Assembly (NCBI GenBank): GCA_036525295.1
Contig: DATDAQ010000020.1
Coordinates: forward strand, 1 to 26,049
DNA from: VRUE01 sp036525295
GTDB lineage: Bacteria > Actinomycetota > Thermoleophilia > Solirubrobacterales > 70-9
Length of the DNA stretch: 26,049 nt
Direction of reading: 5' to 3'
Under the pieces are notes generated by a model, which saw nothing but the letters and a program-made list of their open reading frames with translations, did no database searches and was not told the DNA's origin. Numbering within the stretch: the stretch's first letter is position 1; each line of letters starts with the position of its first letter. The translations under genes were made by a program, and so were the position numbers. Below are positions 1 to 7,555 of the stretch, piece after piece.

Positions 1-21
1 CCCCCCCCCCCCCCCCCCCCC
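1..21. repeat. poly-C homopolymer run at the window edge
   Basis: Twenty-one consecutive C residues followed by GCCCC. The run lies directly beyond the stop codon of the first gene and has no hairpin partner nearby. Its position at the very edge suggests a contig end or a homopolymer sequencing or assembly artefact, but a real G/C tract cannot be excluded from one sequence. Confidence 0.8.
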
Positions 22-25
22 GCCC

Positions 26-358
26 CTAACTGAAGTCGTCAGCCGTAATCAGGTCGGCTTCGAGCGCAGCCGCAAACGTCTCGACGACGTACTGCATGTT
101 CTCGCGCTCGAGCGTCTTCAGAACCTCGGCCAGGTCGCGGGTTCCGTTGTCGAGCTCCTCGTCGAAGGCGTCGATCGCCGCTTCTCCGTGGACCTCGTCG
201 CGTCGCCACTCACACTCGGGACAGCGACGCCAGAGGCGCCAGTGCCCGCGATCGCCAGCCTGCTCCCAGCAGGTCGGCTGCACCAGTGGCGAGGAGCAAC
301 GCGGGCAGACGTGAAGCCCAAGTGCGGTTTTCGTCTGTTCGGTGCTCGTGTGTCTCAT
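26..358 (-). CDS. small zinc-ribbon-like hypothetical protein
   Basis: A soluble protein of 110 residues with two CxxC knuckles, CPRC (Cys18/Cys21) and CPEC (Cys46/Cys49), the arrangement of a zinc ribbon. A further Cys30 lies between them. The C-terminal half is acidic and helical (FDEELDNGT, then NMQYVVETFAAALEADLITADDF). I recall similar short proteins in Thermoleophilia, but no function is known to me; a nucleic-acid or protein-binding role is only inferred from the ribbon. The ATG at 358 is preferred because AAGG lies five bases upstream of it on the minus strand. A GTG at 400 would add 14 residues. A TTATAC box on the minus strand (416-421) could be its -10. It is divergent from tatA. 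Confidence 0.75.
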   Translation of the reverse strand: MRHTSTEQTKTALGLHVCPRCSSPLVQPTCWEQAGDRGHWRLWRRCPECEWRRDEVHGEAAIDAFDEELDNGTRDLAEVLKTLERENMQYVVETFAAALEADLITADDFS

Positions 359-484
359 CTCTGCCTTATCGAACCCATGAGCGGCCGAGTCAATCCGCAC
401 TTACCCGCGAGGGCGGTATAAAACCCCATTTCTGAGTAGGCGATCCACCCAATTCGCCGTGATCCAATTGCGCTGGGCGACCGT

Positions 485-490
485 TACCAT
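485..490 (+). promoter_or_regulatory. candidate -10 box for leaderless tatA transcript
   Basis: TACCAT fits the TANNNT actinobacterial -10 pattern and ends six bases before the tatA ATG at 497. That spacing would place the transcription start at or next to the start codon. No Shine-Dalgarno sequence is seen and no good -35 box is visible at 16-18 bases. Confidence 0.4.
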
Positions 491-496
491 GGGTTG

Positions 497-733
497 ATGC
501 CAAACGTCGGACCTCTTGAGCTCGCGATCGTCCTGATCATCGCCCTCGTCGTCTTCGGCCCGAAGCGCCTGCCGGAGCTGGGTCGCTCCCTGGGCCGCGG
601 GATCCGCGAGTTCCGCGGCTCGGTCAGCGGGGACAGCCGCGACGAGCCGGAGAGCCGCGACGCGATCGAGCCGCCGCAGCCGCCCGCCAAGACGGGTGCC
701 GAGGACGAGACGGTCGCGCACGACCGTCGCTGA
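497..733 (+). CDS. tatA: Sec-independent protein translocase subunit TatA/TatB
   Basis: TatA-family subunit of the twin-arginine translocase, which exports folded proteins across the cytoplasmic membrane using the proton gradient. The 78-residue protein has the typical plan: a short N-terminal transmembrane helix (about residues 5-20, LELAIVLIIALVVFGP), the FGPKRLPELGRSLG hinge and amphipathic helix, then a charged, proline-rich, disordered tail. The conserved Phe-Gly at the hinge is present. TatA and TatB cannot be firmly separated by sequence alone, but TatA is more likely. A TTG at 494 directly precedes the ATG at 497; the ATG is chosen because TACCAT lies six bases upstream of it. tatC starts nine bases after the stop, so the two form an operon. 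Confidence 0.93.
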   Translation: MPNVGPLELAIVLIIALVVFGPKRLPELGRSLGRGIREFRGSVSGDSRDEPESRDAIEPPQPPAKTGAEDETVAHDRR

Positions 734-742
734 GGCTCCGCG

Positions 743-1510
743 ATGGCCCGGATGAGGCCGGTTTCGCACGAGGACCGGCTGACGCTGGTCGAGCACCTGG
801 ACGAGCTGCGCAATCGCGTCATCGTCTGCCTGCTCGTCTTCGGCGTCGCCCTGGCGCTCTGTTTCTGGCAGAACGAGCTGCTGCTGGAGATCGCCTCAGC
901 GCCGCTCCCCGGCGACCAGAAGCTGATCACGCTCGGGGTGGCGGAGCCGTTCACGACGACCCTCACGGTCGCCACCTACGGCGCCCTGATCCTCTCGCTC
1001 CCGATCCTGCTCTACCAGGGCTACGCCTACGTCCTGCCGGCGTTCAGCGATCGCGAGCGCCGCGTCGTCCTGCCGTTCCTGATCTTCGTCCCGATCCTCT
1101 TCGCGATCGGGGTTCTCTTCGCCTATTTCGTGGTCATGCCACCCGCGGTCAAGTTCCTGCTCGGCTTCAACGACACCCAGTTCAACGTCCAGGTCCGCGC
1201 CCGCGACTACTACAGCTTCTTCTCGACCACGATGCTCGCCGGCGGCCTCGTCTTCCAGTTGCCGCTGGGGATTCTCGCCGTCACCAGGCTCGGCATCGTC
1301 AGCGTCGACCAGCTCTCGGGCAACCGCCGCTATGCCTACCTCGCGATCGCCCTGCTCGCCGCTGCCCTGCCCGGCGTCGACCCGGTCTCGATGCTGATCG
1401 AGATGGTGCCGCTCCTCCTTCTCTACGAGTTGAGTATCTTGATCGCTCGCGCCTTCGGCACGCCGAAGGCGGCGGGAGGTATGGCAAGGCCCTCAACACA
1501 GGAGCGCTGA
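743..1510 (+). CDS. tatC: Sec-independent protein translocase subunit TatC
   Basis: TatC is the multi-spanning receptor of the twin-arginine translocase that binds the RR signal peptide and recruits TatA. At 255 residues it is the usual family length and has six predicted membrane helices. Conserved features are visible. HLDELRNRV sits at the cytoplasmic N terminus, where signal peptides are recognised. EPF lies in the first periplasmic loop (Glu near residue 69). FSTTMLAGGLVFQLP follows, and GVDPVSMLIEMVPLLLLYELS forms the last helical pair. It starts nine bases after the tatA stop and is followed five bases later by a membrane-anchored protein, so all three probably share a transcript. Identification is essentially certain. 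Confidence 0.98.
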   Translation: MARMRPVSHEDRLTLVEHLDELRNRVIVCLLVFGVALALCFWQNELLLEIASAPLPGDQKLITLGVAEPFTTTLTVATYGALILSLPILLYQGYAYVLPAFSDRERRVVLPFLIFVPILFAIGVLFAYFVVMPPAVKFLLGFNDTQFNVQVRARDYYSFFSTTMLAGGLVFQLPLGILAVTRLGIVSVDQLSGNRRYAYLAIALLAAALPGVDPVSMLIEMVPLLLLYELSILIARAFGTPKAAGGMARPSTQER

Positions 1511-1515
1511 TTCGA

Positions 1516-2316
1516 GTGGCAGATGGCGAGCGACGGATGCTTTTCGACATCCGAGGGCGGCGGAAGCACGTCGTCCGGGTCGTCTACGCGATCCTCGCGC
1601 TGCTGATGGGCGCCAGCCTCTTCCTCGTCGTCGGCCCGGTCAACATCGGCGGTCTCGTCGGCAGCGGCGGCAGCTCCGAAGCGAGCAAGGTCCTCGACGA
1701 ACAGGCAGAAGAAGCGGAAGCGAGGCTGAGCCGCGACCAGGACAACCCAAACCTGCTGCTCGCCGTCGTCCGCGCCCGCGTCGGGGCCGGCAACGCCGAG
1801 ACCGAAATCAACCCCCAGACCGGCGCGCCGGTGGTCAACGCCGATGGACGACAGGACTTCGAACAGGCGGCCGGGATCTGGAAGGTCTATCTCGAAGAGA
1901 CCGACGAGGTGAACCCGTCCGGGGCGCTGCTGATGGCAAACACCTTCTTCACACTCGCCGAAGGGGGGGCCAGCCTCGAAGAAATCGCGACCAACATCGA
2001 GGGGGCGGCGACCGCTCAGCGCCTGGCCGCCGAAGCCCGTCCCTCCACCGGCTTCCTCACCACCCTCGCGACCTACGAGTACCTCGTCGGCGACTTCAAG
2101 GCCGGCGATGCGGCTGGCGAGAAAGCCAAGGGCAAGGCCACCGCGCAGGAAAAGAAACAGATAGAAGAACAGATCACCGAATCCCGCAAGCGCGGCAAGC
2201 AGTGGCAAAACGAAAAGAAGCGTTTCGCCAAAGCTGAAAAGGAACAGGGCAAAGAAGCTCTGCAGAATCCGTTCGGCGGCCTCGGCGGCAGCACTGGCGA
2301 AGGCCTGGGCGAATAG
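1516..2316 (+). CDS. membrane-anchored helical-repeat (TPR-like) hypothetical protein
   Basis: A 266-residue protein with a basic N terminus (RGRRKH), one transmembrane helix (about residues 20-42) and a glycine/serine linker. The rest is helical, with alanine-rich segments resembling tetratricopeptide repeats (AARL-, LLLAVVRARV-, ANTFFTLAEGG- and ATYEYLVGDF-like blocks). The end is very Lys/Glu-rich and likely coiled coil, closing with a glycine-rich tail. The helical part would face outside if the basic N terminus stays in the cytoplasm. It lies five bases after tatC and is probably cotranscribed, but a Tat role is only suggested by position. The GTG at 1516 has GGAG eleven bases upstream. 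An in-frame ATG at 1537 (start MLFDIRGRRK) is a good alternative and may be the true start. Function unknown. Confidence 0.85.
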   Translation: MADGERRMLFDIRGRRKHVVRVVYAILALLMGASLFLVVGPVNIGGLVGSGGSSEASKVLDEQAEEAEARLSRDQDNPNLLLAVVRARVGAGNAETEINPQTGAPVVNADGRQDFEQAAGIWKVYLEETDEVNPSGALLMANTFFTLAEGGASLEEIATNIEGAATAQRLAAEARPSTGFLTTLATYEYLVGDFKAGDAAGEKAKGKATAQEKKQIEEQITESRKRGKQWQNEKKRFAKAEKEQGKEALQNPFGGLGGSTGEGLGE

Positions 2317-2326
2317 GACCCGGAGA

Positions 2327-2399
2327 TGGGCCGTGCTGGGCTCGAACCAGCGACCTTGAGATTAAGAGTCTCCTGCTCTACCAACTGAGCTAACGGCCC
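2327..2399 (-). tRNA. tRNA-Lys (anticodon CTT)
   Basis: The minus strand folds into a full 73-base cloverleaf. The seven-pair acceptor stem is GGGCCGT/ACGGCCC. The D arm is GCTC/GAGC with an AGTTGGTA loop. The anticodon loop CTCTTAA gives anticodon CTT, which reads AAG lysine codons. The variable loop is AGGTC, and the T arm is GCTGG/CCAGC around TTCGAGC, with discriminator base A. CCA is not encoded. The top pair of the anticodon stem (27-43) is a G/A mismatch; the other four pairs are good. The 3' end lies ten bases from the stop of the convergent gene. Confidence 0.97.
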
Positions 2400-2409
2400 G
2401 GGGCGGGGA

Positions 2410-2415
2410 AGTATA
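2410..2415 (-). promoter_or_regulatory. candidate -10 box of the tRNA-Lys gene
   Basis: The minus strand reads TATACT, five of six bases of the TATAAT consensus, ten bases before the mature tRNA 5' end. A start about seven bases downstream would give a leader of a few bases. No clear -35 is visible. The tRNA could instead be read through from the secreted-protein gene 31 bases upstream. Confidence 0.45.
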
Positions 2416-2430
2416 GGAAGGTCCGGCGCT

Positions 2431-3183
2431 CTACCGGGCCGTGCAGGCCTTTTCGATCGTGCCGTCGATGATCGTGGTGTCGGCGAAGGTGAGGCGGCCG
2501 TGCGTGCGCAGGACCCCGTCGCTGCAGCGGGCCGAGGTGTAGCTGCGCCGGGAGCCCTTGAAGCGGTAGCGCCGGCCGACCGTGGCGTCGATGTGGGTGA
2601 GAGAGCCCAGGCCGCCGGCGATCGGCGGCACGTCGATCGTTGCCCGGTAGCGGAAGTCGCCCCCGCGGCGCTCGATCGGGACCGTGACGACGAACGTCTG
2701 GACCGATGGGGCCGTGATGCGGGCATGCAGGATCGCCGTCGCGTGGCCTTCCAGGCGCGGACCGTTGAAGATCGTCAGCGGGGACCCGACCCTGACCGGC
2801 GCCCCGGCACCGAGGGTGATCAGGGCCTCCACCCTGCCCTTGCCGACCACCGCCCCCGGGCAGCGGGTCCGCGCTTCGGCCGGCGTCGCCTCCTCCAGTG
2901 CCGCCGGATCGCAGGTTGGGAGGCCGCCCGCGCTGAGCCGCCCGTCCCGGTCGAAGTCGAGCACGACCCGCTGCACCGCCGGCGGGATTCCCCCGTCGAC
3001 CGCCTTCATGTCGGCGTGCGCCTCGAACTCGATCGGGGCGAAGGCCCGCTGGGGCAGGAGGCGGGGGGTGAAGCCGCCATCGGCCGTGAGGATCAGGTTC
3101 TCGATCCGAACCAGGGCAGCGCTGGCGACGCCCGTGCACAGGACACAGGCTACGAGCGCCCCGATTCCCAGTAGCCGCTTCAA
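2431..3183 (-). CDS. secreted four-cysteine protein, paralogue 1 (unknown function)
   Basis: A 250-residue exported protein with a classical signal peptide (MKRLL, a hydrophobic core, then cleavage near GVASA). The mature part looks beta-rich and contains blocks shared with the proteins at 6587-7369 and 25180-25953: GLPTCDP, a downstream Cys 17 residues later, a VGKG turn, an IFNG block, PPIAGGLGS, FKGSRRSY and a C-terminal Cys pair. The cysteines are 91/108 and 220/247, consistent with two disulfides. The start is TTG at 3183 with GAGGGCGA just upstream. The gene is divergent from the MMPL transporter, and the tRNA-Lys gene follows on the same strand. I do not recognise a named domain; a structural or binding role at the envelope is inference. 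Confidence 0.85.
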   Translation of the reverse strand: MKRLLGIGALVACVLCTGVASAALVRIENLILTADGGFTPRLLPQRAFAPIEFEAHADMKAVDGGIPPAVQRVVLDFDRDGRLSAGGLPTCDPAALEEATPAEARTRCPGAVVGKGRVEALITLGAGAPVRVGSPLTIFNGPRLEGHATAILHARITAPSVQTFVVTVPIERRGGDFRYRATIDVPPIAGGLGSLTHIDATVGRRYRFKGSRRSYTSARCSDGVLRTHGRLTFADTTIIDGTIEKACTAR

Positions 3184-3204
3184 TCGCCCTCGAGATCCAG
3201 GCTA

Positions 3205-3219
3205 GCGCGCTCTGCGCGC
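3205..3219. repeat. short perfect stem-loop, copy 1 of 2
   Basis: GCGCGC-TCT-GCGCGC is a perfect six-pair inverted repeat with a three-base loop, in the divergent gap between a secreted-protein gene and the MMPL gene. A 13/15 identical stem-loop (GCGTGC-TCT-GCACGC) lies at 20843-20857 before purA. There is no T-tract, so a simple intrinsic terminator is unlikely. Confidence 0.5.
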
Positions 3220-3298
3220 CGGCAGTCGAACGAGTTCCTTAACAGACTCTTCCGCATCTTTCCCCCCGCTCCGTCGTGCGGACCGGCAAACTACGAGC

Positions 3299-6200
3299 GT
3301 GCCCGTGAGGAGGAGCAGGGGGCGGAGCGACGACGATCGCGGAAGTCGCGAGGGCAATGCCCGCCCCCCGATGTCGCTGCGGCATCCACGCCGCGCGCTG
3401 GCGGTTGCGCTGATCCTGATCGCGGCGCTTTCCGCCTTCGGCTTCAGCCTCGAGGAGCGGCTGAGCCCCGCCACGCTGGAAGTTCCCGGGACCGGGACCG
3501 CGCGCGCCAACGAGATGCTGCGCGAGCACTTCGGCGATACCGCGATCTTCGCGATTCTCCTGGAGGGGCCGCCCGGCGCGATCGACAGGCAGGGCCCAGA
3601 GCTGATTCGCGCCTTCCGCGAAGACCCGAAGGTGACCACGGTGTCCCCCTGGGACCGAGGCACGGTCGATCAGCTGCGGCCCAGACCGGGCCGAGCGCTG
3701 ATCATCGTCGACTTCCACGTCGATCCCATCGAAGCGGCCAGGGACAAGGTGCCGGTGGTGGACGACACGCTCGAGGAGGTGGTCCACGCGCCGGTCTCGG
3801 CCACGCAGACCGGCGCCGCGACCTTGACGAGAACGATCCAGGACGACTCGATCTCCGCCGCCGAGACAGGGGAGCTGATCGCGATGCCGATCCTCCTGAT
3901 CGTCCTGCTCCTGGTCTTCCGCTCGCCGGTTGCCGCCGCGATCCCCCTCGGCTTTGGCGTAATCGCGATCTTCACCTCGCGCGGGCTGCTCTCGCTGCTC
4001 ACCGGCTTCTTCGACATCAGCGCCCTTGCCCTGACCGTCTGCTCGATGATGGGTCTCGCACTTGGCGTCGACTACGCGCTGCTGCTGGTCTCGCGCTTCC
4101 GCGAAGAGCTCGCCGAGGGCGCCGACCCTGTTGCTGCCGCCTGGACGACCCGGCGCACGGCCGGGCGCACGACGGTCTTCGCCGGTAGCACCCTGATCCT
4201 CTCGATGCTCGTCGCGATGTTCGTCGTTCCCGGCGCCCTGCTCGCCTCGCTGGCCGCGACCCTGGCGCTGGTCGTCCTACTCACGGTCGTGGTCGCGACT
4301 CTCGTCGGCCCGCCGATCCTGGTCCTGCTCGGGCCCAACGTCGACCGCTGGCGGATCGGCGCGGCGCCCAACGGCGAGCGCTCGCGCCTGATGACCGTTG
4401 TCAGCGCCGCCCTCAGTCGCCCGGTGCCGGTCTCGCTCGCGATCGGCGCCGTCGTGCTGATCCTCGCGGCACCGGCGATCGCGCTGAAGACCGGCCCCTT
4501 CACCGTCGGCGAACTCCCGCGCGACTCGCCGGCCCGCATCGACGCCGAACGGGTCCAGGACTCGGTTGGATCCGGCTTCGACGCACCGTTCGTGGTGGTC
4601 GCGGTTGCCAAGGACGGCACCATCACTGAACCCGACCGGCTCTCGACCCTGAGCCGCTGGCAACGCCAGGTCGCCCAGACGCCCGGTGTGCAGAGCGTGA
4701 TCGGCCCCGGCCAGATCTCGCGCTCGGTCGAACCGCTGCGCAGGAGGGGCGCCGCCCTGATCTCCTCCAACGACGAGACCGGGCCGCTGGCGAACCTCGA
4801 CCGGTTGGGGAAGAACCTCGGCCGCGCGGCCGACGGCGTCTCCACGCTTCGCAAGGGGCTTTCGCAGGCCGCCTACGGCGCGGGTCTGCTCGCCCAGGGC
4901 TCGAGCCGGGCGGAAGAGGGGGCCGAGGAACTCGCGGAGGGTCTCGGCGAAGCCGCTGCAGGCGGCCAGGAAGCGGTCGACGCGATCGGCCAGTTCGCCG
5001 AGGGCTCGCGGAAACTCGCCGAAGCGCAGGAAGAAGCGGCGACGGCCAGCCTCTCGCTCAAGTTCGGCACCCACGACCTGATCCCCAACCTCAACGTCAA
5101 CGTGCTGCCGGACTCGCGCCGGCTGACCAGGTCGCTCCAGCAGGACTCGAAGAGCACGGTGCCGCAGCTGCAGGCCTCGGCGCAGGCGGCAGACGAACAG
5201 CTGCAGGCCGCCCTGCAGCAGCTCGAAGGCATGACCGTGGGAAAAACCGACCCGAACTACGACGCTGCCCTGGCGGCGGTCCGCCAGGCCGCGGCCATCT
5301 CCGCCACCCTGCCCGCCGAACTCGGTGCCCTCGCCGAACGGCTCGACCAAAATGCCGACGACGCGAAATCGATCAAGTACTGGCTGCAGAGCACGTTGAG
5401 CAACCTCAAACGGCTCAACGACGGGGCGACACAGCTCTCAGACGGCCTCTTCAAACTCGCCCGTGGCGGCGACAAACTCGCCGACAACGCCGAAATCCTC
5501 GACCGGGAAGCGAAGCAGCTCGCCGGTGGCCTCGACGAAGCAAGCTCCGCGGCGACCCTGCTGGCGGGCGGGCTGACCCAGCTCGCCGGCGGAACGTCCG
5601 AGCTCGAACGGCGGCTCGGCGAAGCGTATTCGCGCTCCTACCCGCTGCAGGCGGGCCTGCGCGGCGCCACGGTTCGCGTCATCTCCCAGAACGCCCGGCT
5701 CAACCGGCAGGTCGACAACCTGCGCCGCACCACACCCGGGATCTTCGACTCGGGCTACTTTGTCCTCTCCGTGCTCGACGGGACGCGTGGCGAGCTGAGG
5801 GAGGCGGCGTCCCAGGCGGTCGACCTGGGCGGTGGTGGCCAGGCGGCGCGGTTCCTGGTGACGAGCCGCTACGACTTCAGCACGGATGAGTCGATCGAGC
5901 TCAACAAACAGCTCGAAGAGGACGCCGCCGAGCTGAGCGAGGACGCAAACGTCGAAGCGGGCATCGCCGGCGGTCCGGCGACCGTCAACACCTACAGCGA
6001 GGTAACGCGAGAACGGATGCCCTACGTGATCGCCGCGATCACACTCGCCACCTTCCTCATCCTCATCCTCGTCCTGCGCTCGCTGCCGCTGGCGGCGATA
6101 GCGGTGGGGCTAAACCTCATCACCGTCGCCGTCGCCTTCGGCATCCTCACCCTGCTCACCAACGTGCCCGAGGGCTGGCCCCTGGGCGGCCGCACCTATG

Positions 6201-6577
6201 TCAACGCGGTCGGGGCGACGATGATCTTCGGCGTCGTCTTCGGCCTCTCGATCGACTACGCGGTCTTCCTGCTGGTGCGGATGCGCGAGCACTACGACAG
6301 GCACGGTGACAACGCGGCAGCGGTCAATTTCGGCCTGGAAAAGACGGCCCGGGTGATCACCGGCGCCGCGGTGATCATGATGGCTGTCTTCATTGCCTTC
6401 GCCGGAGCGCCGGTGCAGACGGTCAGCCAGCTCGGGATCGGGCTCACCGTCGCGGTTATTCTCGACGCCACCGTCGTTCGCATCGTCCTACTGCCGGCGC
6501 TGATGCTCCTGATCGGCGATCGGGTCTGGTGGCTGCCACGCCCGCTGGAGCGGGCGCTGCCACGCCTCAACGTCTGA
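3299..6577 (+). CDS. MMPL-family RND transporter
   Basis: A large membrane transporter of the MMPL branch of the RND superfamily, which moves lipids or other hydrophobic molecules using the proton gradient. It is 1092 residues from the GTG. It has a single N-terminal helix (about 30-50), a first extracytoplasmic domain, a membrane block at about 190-400 and a second at about 907-1085. Each block carries an Asp-Tyr pair (Asp258-Tyr259 in GVDYALLLVSRF and Asp986-Tyr987 in SIDYAVFLLVRM), the proton-relay motif known from MmpL3. Between the blocks (about 496-813) is a long alanine/glycine-rich heptad region of probable coiled coil, unlike the compact porter domain. The start is uncertain: GTG at 3299, or ATG at 3371 beginning MSLRHPRRALAV. 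The mce operon nearby suggests lipid traffic; the substrate is unknown. Confidence 0.95.
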   Translation: MPVRRSRGRSDDDRGSREGNARPPMSLRHPRRALAVALILIAALSAFGFSLEERLSPATLEVPGTGTARANEMLREHFGDTAIFAILLEGPPGAIDRQGPELIRAFREDPKVTTVSPWDRGTVDQLRPRPGRALIIVDFHVDPIEAARDKVPVVDDTLEEVVHAPVSATQTGAATLTRTIQDDSISAAETGELIAMPILLIVLLLVFRSPVAAAIPLGFGVIAIFTSRGLLSLLTGFFDISALALTVCSMMGLALGVDYALLLVSRFREELAEGADPVAAAWTTRRTAGRTTVFAGSTLILSMLVAMFVVPGALLASLAATLALVVLLTVVVATLVGPPILVLLGPNVDRWRIGAAPNGERSRLMTVVSAALSRPVPVSLAIGAVVLILAAPAIALKTGPFTVGELPRDSPARIDAERVQDSVGSGFDAPFVVVAVAKDGTITEPDRLSTLSRWQRQVAQTPGVQSVIGPGQISRSVEPLRRRGAALISSNDETGPLANLDRLGKNLGRAADGVSTLRKGLSQAAYGAGLLAQGSSRAEEGAEELAEGLGEAAAGGQEAVDAIGQFAEGSRKLAEAQEEAATASLSLKFGTHDLIPNLNVNVLPDSRRLTRSLQQDSKSTVPQLQASAQAADEQLQAALQQLEGMTVGKTDPNYDAALAAVRQAAAISATLPAELGALAERLDQNADDAKSIKYWLQSTLSNLKRLNDGATQLSDGLFKLARGGDKLADNAEILDREAKQLAGGLDEASSAATLLAGGLTQLAGGTSELERRLGEAYSRSYPLQAGLRGATVRVISQNARLNRQVDNLRRTTPGIFDSGYFVLSVLDGTRGELREAASQAVDLGGGGQAARFLVTSRYDFSTDESIELNKQLEEDAAELSEDANVEAGIAGGPATVNTYSEVTRERMPYVIAAITLATFLILILVLRSLPLAAIAVGLNLITVAVAFGILTLLTNVPEGWPLGGRTYVNAVGATMIFGVVFGLSIDYAVFLLVRMREHYDRHGDNAAAVNFGLEKTARVITGAAVIMMAVFIAFAGAPVQTVSQLGIGLTVAVILDATVVRIVLLPALMLLIGDRVWWLPRPLERALPRLNV

Positions 6578-6586
6578 CCCGCGTCG

Positions 6587-7369
6587 CTATTTCTTCTGGG
6601 TGCACTTCCCCTTCACGCCGGGCGTCAGGGATTCGCCGTCTTTGAAGATGAACTCGCCGCGTGCCTTCCAGCTCTTGGTCGGGCAGGTGGCGTTGATGTA
6701 GCTGCGCTTCTTCCCCTTGAAGGAATAGGTCTTGAAGACCTTGATCTTGACGCCGGTGACCGCTCCCTGGCCGCCCGCGATCAACGGGATCGCGACGTCG
6801 AGACGCGGGCCGAAGCCCTGCTTGTTGAAGTTCTTGACCACGCCGACGAGCACGACGGTGGTCTGGACCGGCGTCTGGCTGTAGAGGTGCAGCAGGATCA
6901 CCGGCTTGCCCCCGCTGGGCACGCCGTTGAAGACGGTCATCCCCGCAACGACGGGGAAGACTTTTTCGCCGACGACGAGGTCGAGGGTGCCTTCGCCATT
7001 GCCGATTTTCGCTCGTTTGCATTCTTCGAGCGCCTTTTCGGTGGAAGTGTTCTGGAGGACGCTGGGATCGCAGGTCGGGTAGCCCTTGTTGTAGATCGTC
7101 ACGCCCTTGGGGAAGTCGACGATCGCCTGCACGGCCGGGATCGGAACGCCGTTCGCCGTGGTCGCGTTATCCGTGGCGGTGAGCACTTCGAGCGTCGCCG
7201 GCGTGGGCGTCGTCGCGGAGCGGTTCTTCGGCGTGATGTTGACGCCGATGCTCTGGGTGTTTCCGTCGGCGCCGACGAGCACTGGGGACTGGACAGCCGA
7301 GGCTGCGCCGGCGGCCGTGACGGCTACACCAACCGCCATGGCAACGGCAAAAGTCAGACGTTTGCGCAT
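6587..7369 (-). CDS. secreted four-cysteine protein, paralogue 2 (unknown function)
   Basis: A 260-residue exported protein with a signal peptide (MRKR, alanine/valine core, cleavage near GAASA). The mature part shares the family blocks of the proteins at 2431-3183 and 25180-25953: GYPTCDPS, VFNGVPSGGK, PLIAGGQGA and FKGKKRSY. Its cysteines (100/117 and 229/256) have exactly the same spacings as in both relatives. It has an extra Thr/Asn-rich stretch near residues 50-75. The ATG at 7369 is supported by AAAAGGAG nine bases upstream. It is convergent with the MMPL gene, with only nine bases between stops, and divergent from the mce operon. Probably a cell-surface or secreted protein; no biochemical role can be assigned. 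Confidence 0.86.
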   Translation of the reverse strand: MRKRLTFAVAMAVGVAVTAAGAASAVQSPVLVGADGNTQSIGVNITPKNRSATTPTPATLEVLTATDNATTANGVPIPAVQAIVDFPKGVTIYNKGYPTCDPSVLQNTSTEKALEECKRAKIGNGEGTLDLVVGEKVFPVVAGMTVFNGVPSGGKPVILLHLYSQTPVQTTVVLVGVVKNFNKQGFGPRLDVAIPLIAGGQGAVTGVKIKVFKTYSFKGKKRSYINATCPTKSWKARGEFIFKDGESLTPGVKGKCTQKK

Positions 7370-7555
7370 TGGCTTTCGCTCCTTTTCGGTTTTGCCAAAG
7401 CACCTCCCGTTCCCTTAACCCGCCGCAGTCCCAGAGTAGCGCGTTGAATTCCAGTTAAGTACCTGCACGCCTCGCGCTTGGCAGCGGGTCGCTCGGATAC
7501 GATTCTGCAGCCGTTAACCCGGATCGGAGGCCGGGGAAACCGCAAGCGACGATCC

